64,000 bases of DNA from an uncultured Flammeovirgaceae bacterium (GTDB lineage Bacteria > Bacteroidota > Bacteroidia > Cytophagales > Cyclobacteriaceae), in the NCBI GenBank assembly GCA_937884755.1, contig CAKZYJ010000512.1:89299-153298 (forward strand), read 5' to 3'. The position numbers and the translations under genes were made by a program. Numbering within the stretch: the first letter of the stretch is position 1; the number at the start of each line of letters is the position of its first letter. Below, piece by piece: positions 38,201 to 47,842 of this stretch. A model generated the notes under the pieces. The model saw only the letters and a program-made list of their open reading frames with translations, was not told the DNA's origin and made no database searches.

Positions 38201-38659
38201 ATGACCGGCATCGGTATTATTTCACTGGCTGGAGTAGTAGTGAACAATGCAATAGTTCTGATAGACTATACCAACTTAATTCGTCAACGTCATCGAGCTG
38301 AATTCGGATTAAAAGATGGGGAGATGCTTCCTTACAAGGAGATCGTGAATAGTATTGTTGAAGGAGGTCAGACACGTTTAAGACCCGTACTACTCACCGC
38401 CATCACTACCGTCTTGGGACTAATCCCATTAGCTATTGGTCTGAATATTAACTTTGCCACCATGCTATCCGATTTTGATCCTCAGATTTACTACGGAGGG
38501 TTTAATGCCGATTTCTGGGGACCCATGGCTTGGACCGTAATTTTCGGCTTGATCTTCGCCACCTTTTTAACCTTGGTAGTAGTACCAGTTATGTATTTGA
38601 TCGTCGATAAAATCAAAATGCGAGCATTTAAGAAAGAAAAGGTAGCAGTGGCAAAATAA
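35237..38659 (+). CDS. RND efflux transporter permease
   Basis: Proton-driven inner-membrane pump of 1140 residues, AcrB-like, with twelve predicted membrane helices and two large periplasmic loops. TM1 follows about 25 cytoplasmic residues. The TM4 region reads ALGMLVDNGIVVVENIYRLM, keeping one of the two adjacent Asp residues seen in AcrB and replacing the second with Asn, as in many Bacteroidota homologues. The second half repeats the design (MTGIGIISLAGVVVNNAIVLIDY). An insert between TM6 and TM7 contains two extra hydrophobic stretches (near 520-570). Substrate unknown. Followed by a clear terminator. Confidence 0.94.
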   Translation: MTENDNSKRVVRNFGLSSASVNNRTSVFILTFIIIVLGVTSYFSMPKENFPEVVIPTIYVGTPYPGNSPVDIENLITRPIEKEIKGVTGVDEINSTSIQDYSTIIVEFNPDVDISKALQDVKDAVDQAEGELPTDLDQDPNVFEVNIQDLPFMFINISGNYNIDELKSYGEYLQDEIEAMSEVQEANLSGTLEREIRVDADLYKMDAREVTFSDIQGAIAAENVTISGGNLKADEIRRSLRVIGEFTEVDQLEDVIIKNEENDIVYLRDVAEIRDTYEEATSYSRNNGDPVVTLSVVKRKGENVLDASDKIKVLLEEAQATRFPGDLEIVITNDQSKYTRMQLSNLENSIIMGVILVILVLMFFLNLRNALFVGVAIPLSMFLSFMLLSFFGITINLMVLFALILALGMLVDNGIVVVENIYRLMQEGYSPVQAAKEGVGEVAWPIITSTATTLAAFLPLAFWQGLIGEFMRYLPITLIIVLSSSLFVALVINPVLTSMFMKVQSEMTARKKRRLLIITAVLVGLAVLFYILGIFTIANLLMIGALLIPFNVFILSPAIKWFQESFLVRLERVYTKTVRYALRGKNSYFVFFGTVGLLVVSIMLVVAKQPKVEFFPGSDPEYFNVFVQLPVGTDIETTNALADRLEDRIFEALTPYDSIVEAVISQVGENTNDPQEGVSPGETPNKARINVSFIDYQFRGDLSTKQALEDVREVVSGYPGVQVTVAENPVGPPVGKPINVEISAENYAGLISFTERVIAEIENSSIQGIEELKSDLETGKPELIVNIDRDKARRFGLSTSTIATELRTALFGSEISKFKDGEDDYPIQLRLKDEYRYDVDALINQKITFRDKFGNLRQIPISAVADLSYSSTYGSVKRKDLDRVITLSSNVLEGYNATEINNQLKELFDDIDIPEGYEVKFTGEQQEQEESGQFLMRALFIAVMTIFLIIVAQFNSIATPFIIMMSVLLSTIGVFLGLVVFNMNFVVIMTGIGIISLAGVVVNNAIVLIDYTNLIRQRHRAEFGLKDGEMLPYKEIVNSIVEGGQTRLRPVLLTAITTVLGLIPLAIGLNINFATMLSDFDPQIYYGGFNADFWGPMAWTVIFGLIFATFLTLVVVPVMYLIVDKIKMRAFKKEKVAVAK

Positions 38660-38680
38660 ATTGTAAATAGTATCGTCTCT

Positions 38681-38715
38681 AAACCCAGCCATATCGGTTG
38701 GGTTTAGCTTTTTTT
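38681..38715 (+). terminator. Rho-independent terminator of the RND efflux operon
   Basis: AAACCCAGCC (38681-38690) pairs with GGTTGGGTTT (38696-38705) over ten pairs, including one G-T wobble, with a 5-base loop. AGC and T7 follow. The last T is only two bases before the next gene's ATG at 38718. Confidence 0.85.
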
Positions 38716-38717
38716 AC

Positions 38718-39971
38718 ATGTCTAGAATGATGAATATTCTTATTATTGCTGCTATTTTTATTCTATTGGATTGGTACGCCTTTCAGGCCACTCGGTTATT
38801 AGTTACTGATTTTTCTTCTAACACCCGCTTAACCATCTACTCAGTTTACTGGGCAATTAGTCTAGTGGCACTGATCGGATTTATTTTTTATAACCTGGGA
38901 GGAAAAAATGTGCTCTCAGATGGACAACGTACCTTTCTATTCGGATGGATTTTTGTGAACTACGCTTCTAAATTTTTTGGTAGTGTCGTATTGATTATTG
39001 ATGACGTCGTCCGTTTGGGACAGTGGGCATACGCTCAGTTTTCTACGAATGATGTTGTAGATAACGGAAATACTTCAGAAAACATAAGCCGGTCAGAGTT
39101 TTTGGCAACTGCTTCGGTAGTAGCCACTGTGGTTCCTGCCTTAGGACTAAGTTACGGGATAGCCTCAGTTGCCCACGATTATAGGGTTCATCGAGTGAGG
39201 GTGCCCATGAAAGGTTTACCAAGTGCTTTTGAAGGGCTACGGATTGCCCAACTATCGGATATTCATTCGGGTAGCTTTTTTAACCGTAAGGCAGTCCAGC
39301 ACGGAATTGAAATAGTGTTATCCGAAAAGCCTGACCTCATTTTTTTTACCGGTGATTTAGTAAATAATAAAGCTACAGAAGTTGAAGACTACCTACCAAT
39401 TTTTAGCAAGTTATCTGCTCCGCTGGGCGTCTTTTCCATATTAGGTAATCACGATTACGGAGACTATACCTCATGGCCTTCCCGGCAGGTAAAACAAGTT
39501 AATCTGGCAAATCTAAAAGAGGCTCATCGATTGATGGGATGGAAATTGATGCTAGATCAAAACAAAATTTTAGAGATTGACAACCACCGCTTGGCGATTT
39601 TAGGCGTTGAAAACTGGGGAACGGGTGGTTTTGCCCAGTATGGTAATTTAGAGAAGGCTTACCGAGGGGTAGACGATGCCGATACGAGAATTTTGCTCTC
39701 GCACGATCCTAGTCACTGGGATGCCCAGGTTCGGCCCAATCATTCGGACATAGAGCTTACGCTATCGGGGCACACCCACGGAGGACAAGTAGGCATAGAG
39801 TGGGGGAACTTGCGTTGGAGTTTTGTTCAATACCGCTACAAACAGTGGGCTGGACTCTATCAAGAAAATAACCAGCAATTATACGTAAACCGTGGATTTG
39901 GTTATATCGGTTACCCCGGTCGATTAGGAATTCGGCCTGAGATTGCGATACTGGAGCTTACTTCTGCTTAA
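38718..39971 (+). CDS. Membrane-anchored metallophosphoesterase
   Basis: 417 residues. The N-terminal third carries several membrane helices (near 5-25, 37-58, 72-100 and 135-150). The cytoplasmic or periplasmic catalytic domain has all the calcineurin-like phosphoesterase motifs: AQLSDIHSG (D-x-H), FFTGDLVNN (G-D), LGNHDYGD (G-N-H-D), a SHDPSHWD segment and LSGHTHGGQ (G-H-x-H). This matches the YkuE/YaeI-like group, some of which act on lipid-linked phosphates. Starts at 38727 or 38730 are also possible (Met4, Met5). The gene follows a terminator directly. Its stop overlaps dnaA by four bases on the opposite strand. Confidence 0.9.
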   Translation: MSRMMNILIIAAIFILLDWYAFQATRLLVTDFSSNTRLTIYSVYWAISLVALIGFIFYNLGGKNVLSDGQRTFLFGWIFVNYASKFFGSVVLIIDDVVRLGQWAYAQFSTNDVVDNGNTSENISRSEFLATASVVATVVPALGLSYGIASVAHDYRVHRVRVPMKGLPSAFEGLRIAQLSDIHSGSFFNRKAVQHGIEIVLSEKPDLIFFTGDLVNNKATEVEDYLPIFSKLSAPLGVFSILGNHDYGDYTSWPSRQVKQVNLANLKEAHRLMGWKLMLDQNKILEIDNHRLAILGVENWGTGGFAQYGNLEKAYRGVDDADTRILLSHDPSHWDAQVRPNHSDIELTLSGHTHGGQVGIEWGNLRWSFVQYRYKQWAGLYQENNQQLYVNRGFGYIGYPGRLGIRPEIAILELTSA

Positions 39972-41422
39972 CGAGAGTATTTTTTACCTTGAAACTGGTT
40001 TTGTAGGTTCTTTACCTCAGCTGAAAATTTGCCATTTACTTTAACCATTTCCTGTACGGAACGGCAGGCGTGGATAACTGTAGCGTGATCTCGCCCTCCA
40101 AAATGATAGCCAATAGCCTTTAGCGAATGCTGAGTATATTCTTTCGCAAAATACATGGCGATTTGCCGAGGTACTACGACTTCTTTCTTACGGGACTTAG
40201 ACTTTAGATCTGGAAGAGAAACGTTGAAGTGGCGGGATACAGTTTTGATGATATGATCAATATCAACCTCTGGCACATTATTCTGAACAATATTCTTCAG
40301 AATGTTCTTAGCCAAACTCAGAGATATTTCTTGCTTATCTAATGAAGCGTGGGCCACTAGTGAAATCAGCGTTCCTTCCAACTCACGGATATTCGTATCC
40401 ACATTGTAAGCCAGGTACTCTACTACTTCGAAAGGTAGATTTAGGCCTTCAGCTTGTAGTTTGCGCTCGATAATGGCAATCCGGGTTTCAAAATCAGGAG
40501 TTTGTAGATCAGCAGTCAGTCCCCACTTGAAGCGAGAAAGCAATCGTTCGGTGAGCCCGTGTAAATCACTTGGCGGGCAATCGCTCGTCATGATGATTTG
40601 TTTGCCAGATTGCTGGAGATGATTAAAAATGTGGAAGAATATTTCCTGAGTCTTTTCTTTGCCGGCCAAGAACTGAACATCATCGAGAATAAGTGCTTCT
40701 ACTTGCAGATAGAAATTGGTGAACTTTTGAACGTTATTATTCTTCAGCGCTTCAATAAACTGGCTAGTGAATTTTTCGGAAGAAACATAAACGACAAACT
40801 TATGGCCTTGCTTACGTTTAATTTCATTTCCAATAGCCTGCACCAAATGAGTTTTGCCTAGACCGACCCCACCGTAGATCATTAGAGGGTTGAATGAAGT
40901 GCTTCCCGGACTCTGGGCTACCGCGTAACCAGCCGATCGAGCTAGACGATTACAGTCTCCTTCTATATAGGTGTCAAAGCTGTATTTATCGTTTAGGTTA
41001 GTATCAGTTTTTAATCCTTCAATATCAGGAAAAGAAAAGGGACCATTGTAGTCGTTTTGGGGAGGTTGGTACTTGTTAGTTCTACTCCTTTTATCTGGTG
41101 GAGCAGTAGGTAATTTAATAGCGACCGGCTTATTTTTGCGATCACCATTGTCGACAACGACTGAATATTCCAGTTTTCCGTCCAGACCAATTTCGGCATC
41201 GATGGCTTTACGTAGTATATACACAAAATGCTCCTCTAACCACTCGTAAAAAAACTGGCTGGGCACCTGAATGGTCAATGTATTGTTAACCAACCTAAGT
41301 GGCTTGATGGGCGCAAACCAAGTATTAAATGCTTGTTCACCCACGTGTTCCCGGATGGTTTTTAGACAATTATTCCAAACAGTAACCTGATCTTCTTGCA
41401 TCAGTACGAGGTTAGGCCGCAT
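39968..41422 (-). CDS. dnaA: Chromosomal replication initiator DnaA
   Basis: AAA+ initiator of 484 residues that binds and melts the replication origin. Domain I is VTVWNNCLKTIREHVGEQAFNTWFAPI. The linker is Pro/Asn-rich (near 110-150). The AAA+ core has FNPLMIYGGVGLGKTHLVQAIG (Walker A) and LILDDVQFLAG (Walker B). The C-terminal DNA-binding helix carries GGRDHATVIHACRSV. Start at 41422 as given; Met8 at 41401 aligns better with typical DnaA N-termini and may be the true start. No clear DnaA boxes are found upstream. Confidence 0.96.
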   Translation of the reverse strand: MRPNLVLMQEDQVTVWNNCLKTIREHVGEQAFNTWFAPIKPLRLVNNTLTIQVPSQFFYEWLEEHFVYILRKAIDAEIGLDGKLEYSVVVDNGDRKNKPVAIKLPTAPPDKRSRTNKYQPPQNDYNGPFSFPDIEGLKTDTNLNDKYSFDTYIEGDCNRLARSAGYAVAQSPGSTSFNPLMIYGGVGLGKTHLVQAIGNEIKRKQGHKFVVYVSSEKFTSQFIEALKNNNVQKFTNFYLQVEALILDDVQFLAGKEKTQEIFFHIFNHLQQSGKQIIMTSDCPPSDLHGLTERLLSRFKWGLTADLQTPDFETRIAIIERKLQAEGLNLPFEVVEYLAYNVDTNIRELEGTLISLVAHASLDKQEISLSLAKNILKNIVQNNVPEVDIDHIIKTVSRHFNVSLPDLKSKSRKKEVVVPRQIAMYFAKEYTQHSLKAIGYHFGGRDHATVIHACRSVQEMVKVNGKFSAEVKNLQNQFQGKKYSR

Positions 41423-41978
41423 AAGTAGTGAGCATTATAAGCAATTAGTCTGCCATGATGGATTTTTGTATTTAGCTACAAACTAATACGTATGAAGTGA
41501 GGATTAATTTGCAGGGACTAGTAAAGTTTGGAAAAAAAAAATAAAGAAAAAAATTACTTCAATCTTGACTTGAAAAGTTATTAGAATAGTTCAAAAATGA
41601 AGCTTGAAAATTGGCATTACTAAAGTGAGATTCTGTTTTAAGAGATTAATGAGAGAAGCTACTGTAAAGCACTAGTTTTCAATATTAATGGAGTAAAAAA
41701 CTTAGTGTAGCATCTTATTTTAGCAGAAATAAGGCGATGTCACAAAAAATTTATATGCTAAAAAATTGAAAATTTTTGCAAGGGTTTAAAATCAAATTTT
41801 TAGTTGAATGTTCAATTAAAATCCTCACTTATTTCTCGATAAATTTCTTAACAATTTGATAATGTTAGACTTAGCTAATTTAACATGGGAGTATCATTAA
41901 ATAAAGGATATAAGTATCTTTTGTAAGCAAATATAGTTATTAACAATACTCCGATTTTACTAACCATTGGTTCTCAAT
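41423..41978. other. AT-rich non-coding region between dnaA and mutA
   Basis: About 555 bases with no convincing gene. It contains A/T tracts and short palindromes (TTGAATGTTCAA-like near 41812 and AAAAATT/AATTTTT near 41764). I searched by eye for the DnaA box TTATNCACA on both strands and found no exact match, so an origin cannot be claimed. Candidate promoters for dnaA and mutA must lie here. Confidence 0.5.
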
Positions 41979-43700
41979 ATGTTTGAAGAATTCAAAACAT
42001 CCAGCTACGAAGATTGGGTTACTAAAGCCAATCAGGAGACTAGTAGAATAGATTCTATCAATTTCCCATTTACCTTTAATTTAGATGGATTATCACTTTC
42101 AGCTATTAATTCTGAAAACCAATTGTCCGATCATCCGAAAACACCATATAAAAGCAAACATTCTCGCCCGATAATTAGCGTATGTCAGCAAGAGAACGCA
42201 CCGGGTACGGATTGGCAACAGCTTGGAGCAGAAGATATTTTATTAGATTTTGCGGATTACGAACTTCATCTAGATCAGGATAAACTTCAGCAGTTAAAAG
42301 GGTTGGGCTCTATCGGGGTATTTTACCAATCAGATGATGTAGGCCAGGTTGCTGATTTTGGCGGCTTAGAAAAAGATACTTATTCAACCAGAATCTCATT
42401 TTACCCTTCTATTCTTCCCCATCCAATTGGTAAAGGTGGACTCAGGCTTCCTGATTGTGAAGGCTTAGCTGAGATTATCAATCAATCTTCTGGTGCTGCT
42501 TCGGTTAAGTATTTAGGTATCCGAGGGGATGAGTTTATGAATCATGGAATTAATGTCTCTCAGGAATTAGCTATTACACTCTCTTTAATTACTTACTACT
42601 GGGATAAGTTGACAGATCTAGGTCTGGGCCAAGAATTGCTCTTAGATCATACTGAAGTTGCCTTAGGACTAAGCGGTGAATTTTATATTGATATAGTCAA
42701 GATTCGTGCGGCTAGAACGTTATTACACTCCCTAATTGGTGCTTTTGAAATATCCCAAATAGATGTCAAAGAAATCAAAATCAGAGCAGTTTCTGGCTTG
42801 TTGAACAAAACACTGTATGACCCTGATGAAAACCTTTTGAGAATCACCACGGAAGCGCTGGCCGCAACCTTAGGTGGTGCTGAAATCATCACACTACGTA
42901 CCCACGACTTGCATTACCAAGATACAAGCGATTTTGGTCGGAGAATGGCCGCTAATGTTCAAAACTTAATCCGATACGAAAGTCATTTGCACCGGGTAGT
43001 TAATCCAGTGGACGGTTCTTACTTCTTAGAAGATGCAACCAATCAACTGGTAGATTCTGCCTGGCGAACCTTTCTTGAAATAGAAAAAGAAGGTGGTATT
43101 GAAAGTTATTTTAATTCAAAAGGTAAGGCATTAGTCTCTGATGGTAGGAATCAAAGAAAGCAACAATTCCTTAAGCAGAATAAGAAGAGAGTAGGGGTTA
43201 CTCGGTATGTTAATGGGGAAGAAAAAATAGACCAATCAGTCGTCAATTCGTCTTTTCAACATTTTTCCTTAACCAATCAATGGGAAGAAATTAGACTAAA
43301 ATTCACCCAGTTAGTATCCCAAAGTATTTCACACGCCAAGATTATCGTCCCAATTACAGGGAAAAATTCTATTATTAGCGCAAGAATATCTTTTGTAAGT
43401 GATATACTAAATAGCTTTGGAGTTATTCATCAGGTTGTCAATAGCTCGAAGGCAACGAACGAAAGATTTTCCGACTCGGATTTTTTCATCATTTGTGCTG
43501 ACGATGAATGGTACTTGAATCAAGCGGCTGATTTCCTGTCTTCTAATCGCATAGCAGAAGAGCCAGTCTTTGCAGTGGGTTCTTTGAGCGAACTATCCCG
43601 TCTAGTTGAGAATAAACTTTTAAGTGGTGTGCTCGGCCCAACGTCTGATTTAAATCCACTGTTAGAGACTGTACAAAAAACCACTAGCCATGAAACCTGA
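41979..43700 (+). CDS. mutA: Methylmalonyl-CoA mutase small (beta) subunit
   Basis: Non-catalytic partner of MutB, about 573 residues. The ATG at 41979 is used; the frame extends four codons further to a TTG. The TIM-barrel part resembles the large subunit (for example [19 protein letters not shown]), but the C-terminal B12-type domain (near 440-560) lacks the D-x-H-x-x-G cobalamin ligand, as expected for the beta subunit. Its last 11 bases overlap mutB, so the subunits are translationally coupled. Confidence 0.93.
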   Translation: MFEEFKTSSYEDWVTKANQETSRIDSINFPFTFNLDGLSLSAINSENQLSDHPKTPYKSKHSRPIISVCQQENAPGTDWQQLGAEDILLDFADYELHLDQDKLQQLKGLGSIGVFYQSDDVGQVADFGGLEKDTYSTRISFYPSILPHPIGKGGLRLPDCEGLAEIINQSSGAASVKYLGIRGDEFMNHGINVSQELAITLSLITYYWDKLTDLGLGQELLLDHTEVALGLSGEFYIDIVKIRAARTLLHSLIGAFEISQIDVKEIKIRAVSGLLNKTLYDPDENLLRITTEALAATLGGAEIITLRTHDLHYQDTSDFGRRMAANVQNLIRYESHLHRVVNPVDGSYFLEDATNQLVDSAWRTFLEIEKEGGIESYFNSKGKALVSDGRNQRKQQFLKQNKKRVGVTRYVNGEEKIDQSVVNSSFQHFSLTNQWEEIRLKFTQLVSQSISHAKIIVPITGKNSIISARISFVSDILNSFGVIHQVVNSSKATNERFSDSDFFIICADDEWYLNQAADFLSSNRIAEEPVFAVGSLSELSRLVENKLLSGVLGPTSDLNPLLETVQKTTSHET

Positions 43701-45822
43701 TTTTAGCCAATATTCACCCAAAAGTTTAGAAATAAACAGCGGTAATAGTGATTTTGAATGGACCTCTGCTGAGAACATTAAAGTCAAAGGGGTTTATACG
43801 AATAAAGATTTAGAATCAGCACGACACCTTGATTTTGTAGCTGGTATTCCTCCCTATCTGCGGGGACCATATGCTTCCATGTACGTAACTAAGCCTTGGA
43901 CTATACGACAGTACGCTGGGTTCTCAACAGCTACCGAATCCAACGCATTTTACCGAAGAAATTTAGCCGCAGGACAGCGAGGACTTTCCGTAGCGTTTGA
44001 TCTACCTACTCACCGAGGCTATGACTCAGACCATCCTCGGGTAACCGGTGACGTTGGCAAAGCAGGGGTAGCCATTGATACGGTAGAGGATATGAAAATT
44101 CTGTTTGATCAGATTCCACTTGATCAGATGTCGGTTTCAATGACTATGAATGGTGCGGTAATTCCGGTGATGGCCTTCTACATTGTGGCGGCTGAAGAAC
44201 AGGGAGTTAAGCCTCATCAGTTAAAAGGCACGATTCAGAACGATATACTGAAGGAGTTTATGGTTAGGAATACCTATATCTATCCTCCAGCACCTTCATT
44301 GCAAATTATTGCTGATATTTTTTCTTACACGGCAGAGCACATGCCCAAATTTAATTCCATCAGTATTAGTGGTTATCATATGCACGAAGCGGGGGCACCT
44401 GCTGATCTAGAGTTAGCCTATACTTTAGCCGACGGATTGGAGTATGTTCAGACCGGATTAAAAGCCGGACTTGGTATTGATGATTTTGCCCCGAGGCTAT
44501 CTTTCTTCTGGGGTATTGGCATGAACTTCTTCATGGAGATAGCTAAACTGAGGGCTGGGCGATTATTGTGGGCAAAACTCATAAAGCAATTTAATCCTCA
44601 GAACCCAAAGTCGATGGCGCTACGTACCCATTGCCAGACTTCGGGCTACAGTCTTACCGAGCAAGACCCCTTTAACAACGTAGCCCGTACTTGTATTGAA
44701 GCAATGGCGGCCGTTTTTGGTGGAACTCAATCGTTGCATACTAATTCTCTGGATGAGGCTATTGCACTTCCTACTGATTTTTCGGCACGCATTGCCCGTA
44801 ATACGCAATTATTCCTACAGGAAGAACAGACTATTACCCCGGTCATCGACCCATTTGGGGGCTCCTATTATCTCGAATCTCTGACTGATTCGCTGGTAAC
44901 AAAAGCCTGGGCACATCTGGAAGAAATAAAATCTTTAGGCGGAATGGCTAAAGCGATTGAGCAGGGAATTCCGAAATTAAGAATTGAAGAGGCCGCTGCT
45001 AAAAAGCAGGCCAGGATTGATGCTGGTGAAGAGGTAATTGTAGGGGTAAACCGATTCAGAGTTGGAGAAAGAGGTGACGGAAGCTCAGCATTTGATGTGC
45101 TTGAGGTGGATAATGAAAAGGTCAGACGGGAGCAAGTTCAACGTATAGTAAAGATTAAAGAAAGTAGGTATAATAAGCTCGTAAATAGTAAGTTGAAAGC
45201 ATTGGAAGGTGTAGCTAGTTCCGGGAAGGGTAACCTTCTGGAGTTAGCTGTGGAGGCAGCCCGAGCACGGGCCACGCTAGGTGAAATTTCATCTGCAATG
45301 GAAAAAGCTTTTGGTCGCTACCAAGCCACTACCCAAACCGTGCGGGGTGTCTACGCTAAAGAAATTGCCATGAACGAAGATTTTATAAATGCTCGCAACC
45401 TCTCAGATAAGTTTGCTGAATTGGATGGCCGACGCCCCCGAATTTTAGTAGCCAAAATGGGACAGGATGGTCACGACCGTGGGGCCAAGGTTATTGCCAC
45501 CAGTTTTGCCGATCTGGGCTTTGATGTTGATATTGGCCCTTTATTCCAAACTCCCGAAGAAGTGGCTCGACAAGCCGCTGAGAACGATGTTCACGTTGTA
45601 GGAATATCAAGTCTGGCCGGAGCTCATAAAGCCTTGGTGCCGGAACTAATGCAGGAGTTGAAAAAGATTGATCGTGATGATATTGGAATCATCGTCGGAG
45701 GAGTCATCCCACCCAATGACTATGATTTTCTCTACAATCTAGGAGTACTAGGAGTATTTGGCCCTGGTACGGTTATCGCGAAGGCAGCCCAAGATATTTT
45801 GAAAAAGTTAATGGAGGAGTGA
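43690..45822 (+). CDS. mutB: Methylmalonyl-CoA mutase large (alpha) subunit
   Basis: Adenosylcobalamin-dependent enzyme of 710 residues interconverting methylmalonyl-CoA and succinyl-CoA, serving propionate metabolism. The N-terminal barrel contains [23 protein letters not shown] (with the conserved substrate-binding Tyr), [12 protein letters not shown] and a [20 protein letters not shown] segment. The C-terminal B12-binding domain has [11 protein letters not shown], with His595 as the cobalt ligand. Full length. No MeaB chaperone or methylmalonyl-CoA epimerase is in the window. Confidence 0.96.
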   Translation: MKPDFSQYSPKSLEINSGNSDFEWTSAENIKVKGVYTNKDLESARHLDFVAGIPPYLRGPYASMYVTKPWTIRQYAGFSTATESNAFYRRNLAAGQRGLSVAFDLPTHRGYDSDHPRVTGDVGKAGVAIDTVEDMKILFDQIPLDQMSVSMTMNGAVIPVMAFYIVAAEEQGVKPHQLKGTIQNDILKEFMVRNTYIYPPAPSLQIIADIFSYTAEHMPKFNSISISGYHMHEAGAPADLELAYTLADGLEYVQTGLKAGLGIDDFAPRLSFFWGIGMNFFMEIAKLRAGRLLWAKLIKQFNPQNPKSMALRTHCQTSGYSLTEQDPFNNVARTCIEAMAAVFGGTQSLHTNSLDEAIALPTDFSARIARNTQLFLQEEQTITPVIDPFGGSYYLESLTDSLVTKAWAHLEEIKSLGGMAKAIEQGIPKLRIEEAAAKKQARIDAGEEVIVGVNRFRVGERGDGSSAFDVLEVDNEKVRREQVQRIVKIKESRYNKLVNSKLKALEGVASSGKGNLLELAVEAARARATLGEISSAMEKAFGRYQATTQTVRGVYAKEIAMNEDFINARNLSDKFAELDGRRPRILVAKMGQDGHDRGAKVIATSFADLGFDVDIGPLFQTPEEVARQAAENDVHVVGISSLAGAHKALVPELMQELKKIDRDDIGIIVGGVIPPNDYDFLYNLGVLGVFGPGTVIAKAAQDILKKLMEE

Positions 45823-45848
45823 GGAAGAATCGAGAATATTGACGATCA

Positions 45849-46586
45849 CTACTTTATACCGCTTCTTTGTAAAAACTCGATCACTTCTCGCTTATAGGAT
45901 ACTCCGATTGGAATCTCTTTTTCGCCAATTTCAATGTCATGCTTAGTGTAGGCAGTAATTTTTTGGGTGTTTACTAGGTAAGAACGGTGTATTCGTAGAA
46001 AATAGCTAGGGAGTTTGCTCTCGAACTCGCTAATCTTGTCTTTGGTTACAATACGCTGTTCTGGAAGATAGATACTTACGTAGTCTTTTAGGCTTTCAAC
46101 GTACAAAACCTCATTAAACAATACTTTTACAAACTTGCGATTAGTGTTCACGTACATAAACTGATCTAAAATATCCATACCTGCTTCCTCAACCGAAACT
46201 TGAGAAGACTCAGAATTTTCTACTTGATTTAGATACTTGCTAATCGATTTAAAAAAACGCTCAATGGTGATTGGTTTAAGCAAGTAATCCACCACGTCCA
46301 GTTCGTAACTTTCTACGGCATAATCACGATAAGCAGTGGTAAAAATAATACTAGGTGAATGTTGTAGTGATCGGGCGAACTTCATGCCGTCAATACCGGG
46401 CATTTGGATATCTAAGAACAGTAAGTCTATAGATTCTTTCTGGAACCAATTGAGGGCTTCTATTGCATTTTCGCAAGTAGCTACCAAATGAAGTTGAGGG
46501 AATTGGTCAATATGCCTTTTTAATAAATTTGCCGCTAAGGGTTCGTCATCTACGACTAGGCAATTAATTTTACTATCGTTTGTCAT
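45849..46586 (-). CDS. LytTR family response regulator
   Basis: 245 residues: a receiver domain with phospho-acceptor Asp59 (LLFLDIQMPG), acidic pair VVDDEP and a conserved Lys (LLKPI), then a linker and a LytTR DNA-binding domain (FMYVNTNRKFVKVLFNEVLYVESLKDYVSIYL...FLRIHRSYLVN). Its start overlaps the end of the histidine kinase gene by four bases (ATGA), so the two act as a pair. Targets unknown. Convergent with mutB. Confidence 0.93.
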   Translation of the reverse strand: MTNDSKINCLVVDDEPLAANLLKRHIDQFPQLHLVATCENAIEALNWFQKESIDLLFLDIQMPGIDGMKFARSLQHSPSIIFTTAYRDYAVESYELDVVDYLLKPITIERFFKSISKYLNQVENSESSQVSVEEAGMDILDQFMYVNTNRKFVKVLFNEVLYVESLKDYVSIYLPEQRIVTKDKISEFESKLPSYFLRIHRSYLVNTQKITAYTKHDIEIGEKEIPIGVSYKREVIEFLQRSGIK

Positions 46587-47647
46587 AGACTAAGATTCAC
46601 TTCGTAGGTGTCTTTTTGCTCTTCTACTCGCCACTTGTACTGGTTCGGATAAAGCAAATCTAGCTGTCGCTGAGCATTTTTAACCCCAATTCCCTTTTTA
46701 TAATTCTGCTCATCATCTTGACTAATATCCGGTTTGGTATTATGTACCCGGAAATGCAGATTCTCTTCTTTCACTTCTAGCGAGATAGAAACAGAAGCTG
46801 GGCCAATAACTCCACTAACACCATGCTTAAACGCATTCTCAACAATGGAAATTAGAATAAGTGGAGCAATTGGCGTTTGTGGATTGTCCACCGAGTAAGT
46901 AAAATCTAACGTAAGCCGATCACCGTATCGCAATTTTTCTAAATCAATATAGTGCTCTATTAGGGCAATTTCCTGGCTGACAGCAACCTTCTCGTCCTGG
47001 CACCGATAAAGCATATAATCCAGTATTTCGGCGAGTTTGGCTACAACCTCGGGAGCCCGGTCTGATTTTTCCAGAGTCAGTGCGTAAAGATTATTAAGAG
47101 TATTAAACAGAAAGTGGGGATGAATCTGAGCTTTCAGAAAATTAAGTTCGGCATTAGCTTTCTCTTGCTTAAGCATCTCAATCTTTTGCTTCTCTATGCC
47201 TCGATCTTTAATCATTTTGATGAACAAAAATAGAAACGTAACGGAGTATACGCTTCCGAAATATCCCAGTACGGTTAACTCAAACTCCTGAATAATTTGT
47301 CCCAGTGACTCTCTCGGCTCCTGTGGATAGGCCAGCCTTTCGGCAATATGAATATTGTTGAAGCGATACAAAATTGTAAAGCATATAATGCTAACGGCTA
47401 AGCTGAGAAAAAACTGAATATATTTCCTTTTCTGTAGGAGATGAGGGATTTGAAAGTAGACCAACAAATAAGTCGCTATCACTTTGATGGGGATTCCAAC
47501 CGCCCGAAAAAAGAAGGCTTCTTTCATTTCATCCATACCCTGAGTGGAAGTAAAAGGAGCCGTGATCAATAAACTGACCCAGAATAAAAAATGCATCAAC
47601 CAGCGATTCTGTAAAAGCTGATCGATGACATGGTTTTCCTTTTCCAT
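46583..47647 (-). CDS. LytS-type sensor histidine kinase
   Basis: About 354 residues. The ATG at 47647 is preferred to a TTG two codons earlier. Four hydrophobic segments occupy the N-terminal half (near 14-30, 45-67, 78-98 and 118-145), without a distinct extracellular sensor. A short coiled coil leads to the phospho-acceptor segment AQIHPHFLFNTLNNLYAL of the LytS/His_kinase family. The ATPase part has IVENAFKHGV and KGIGVKNAQRQLDLLYP. Cognate to the LytTR regulator that overlaps it. Confidence 0.9.
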   Translation of the reverse strand: MEKENHVIDQLLQNRWLMHFLFWVSLLITAPFTSTQGMDEMKEAFFFRAVGIPIKVIATYLLVYFQIPHLLQKRKYIQFFLSLAVSIICFTILYRFNNIHIAERLAYPQEPRESLGQIIQEFELTVLGYFGSVYSVTFLFLFIKMIKDRGIEKQKIEMLKQEKANAELNFLKAQIHPHFLFNTLNNLYALTLEKSDRAPEVVAKLAEILDYMLYRCQDEKVAVSQEIALIEHYIDLEKLRYGDRLTLDFTYSVDNPQTPIAPLILISIVENAFKHGVSGVIGPASVSISLEVKEENLHFRVHNTKPDISQDDEQNYKKGIGVKNAQRQLDLLYPNQYKWRVEEQKDTYEVNLSL

Positions 47648-47842
47648 ACCCAAAAAATAATGAAAAAACTAGTGTTGGTTAGAGAAGGTCGACAAATAAT
47701 CGGTATCTCCGTCCGAATTATAAGCACCAGTAGATGAATGCTATGCGTAGGATTAACCTCTTTGTCTATCCCCTGTTTTTAGCTACTGGTCTACTTTCTA
47801 TCAGTGATACTGTCAGTAACCCTATCATTGGAGAAAAAAAAT

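Noticed and set aside
41423..41978. Chromosomal replication origin next to dnaA
   Set aside because: No exact DnaA box could be found on either strand by eye; palindromes and AT-richness alone are not enough.
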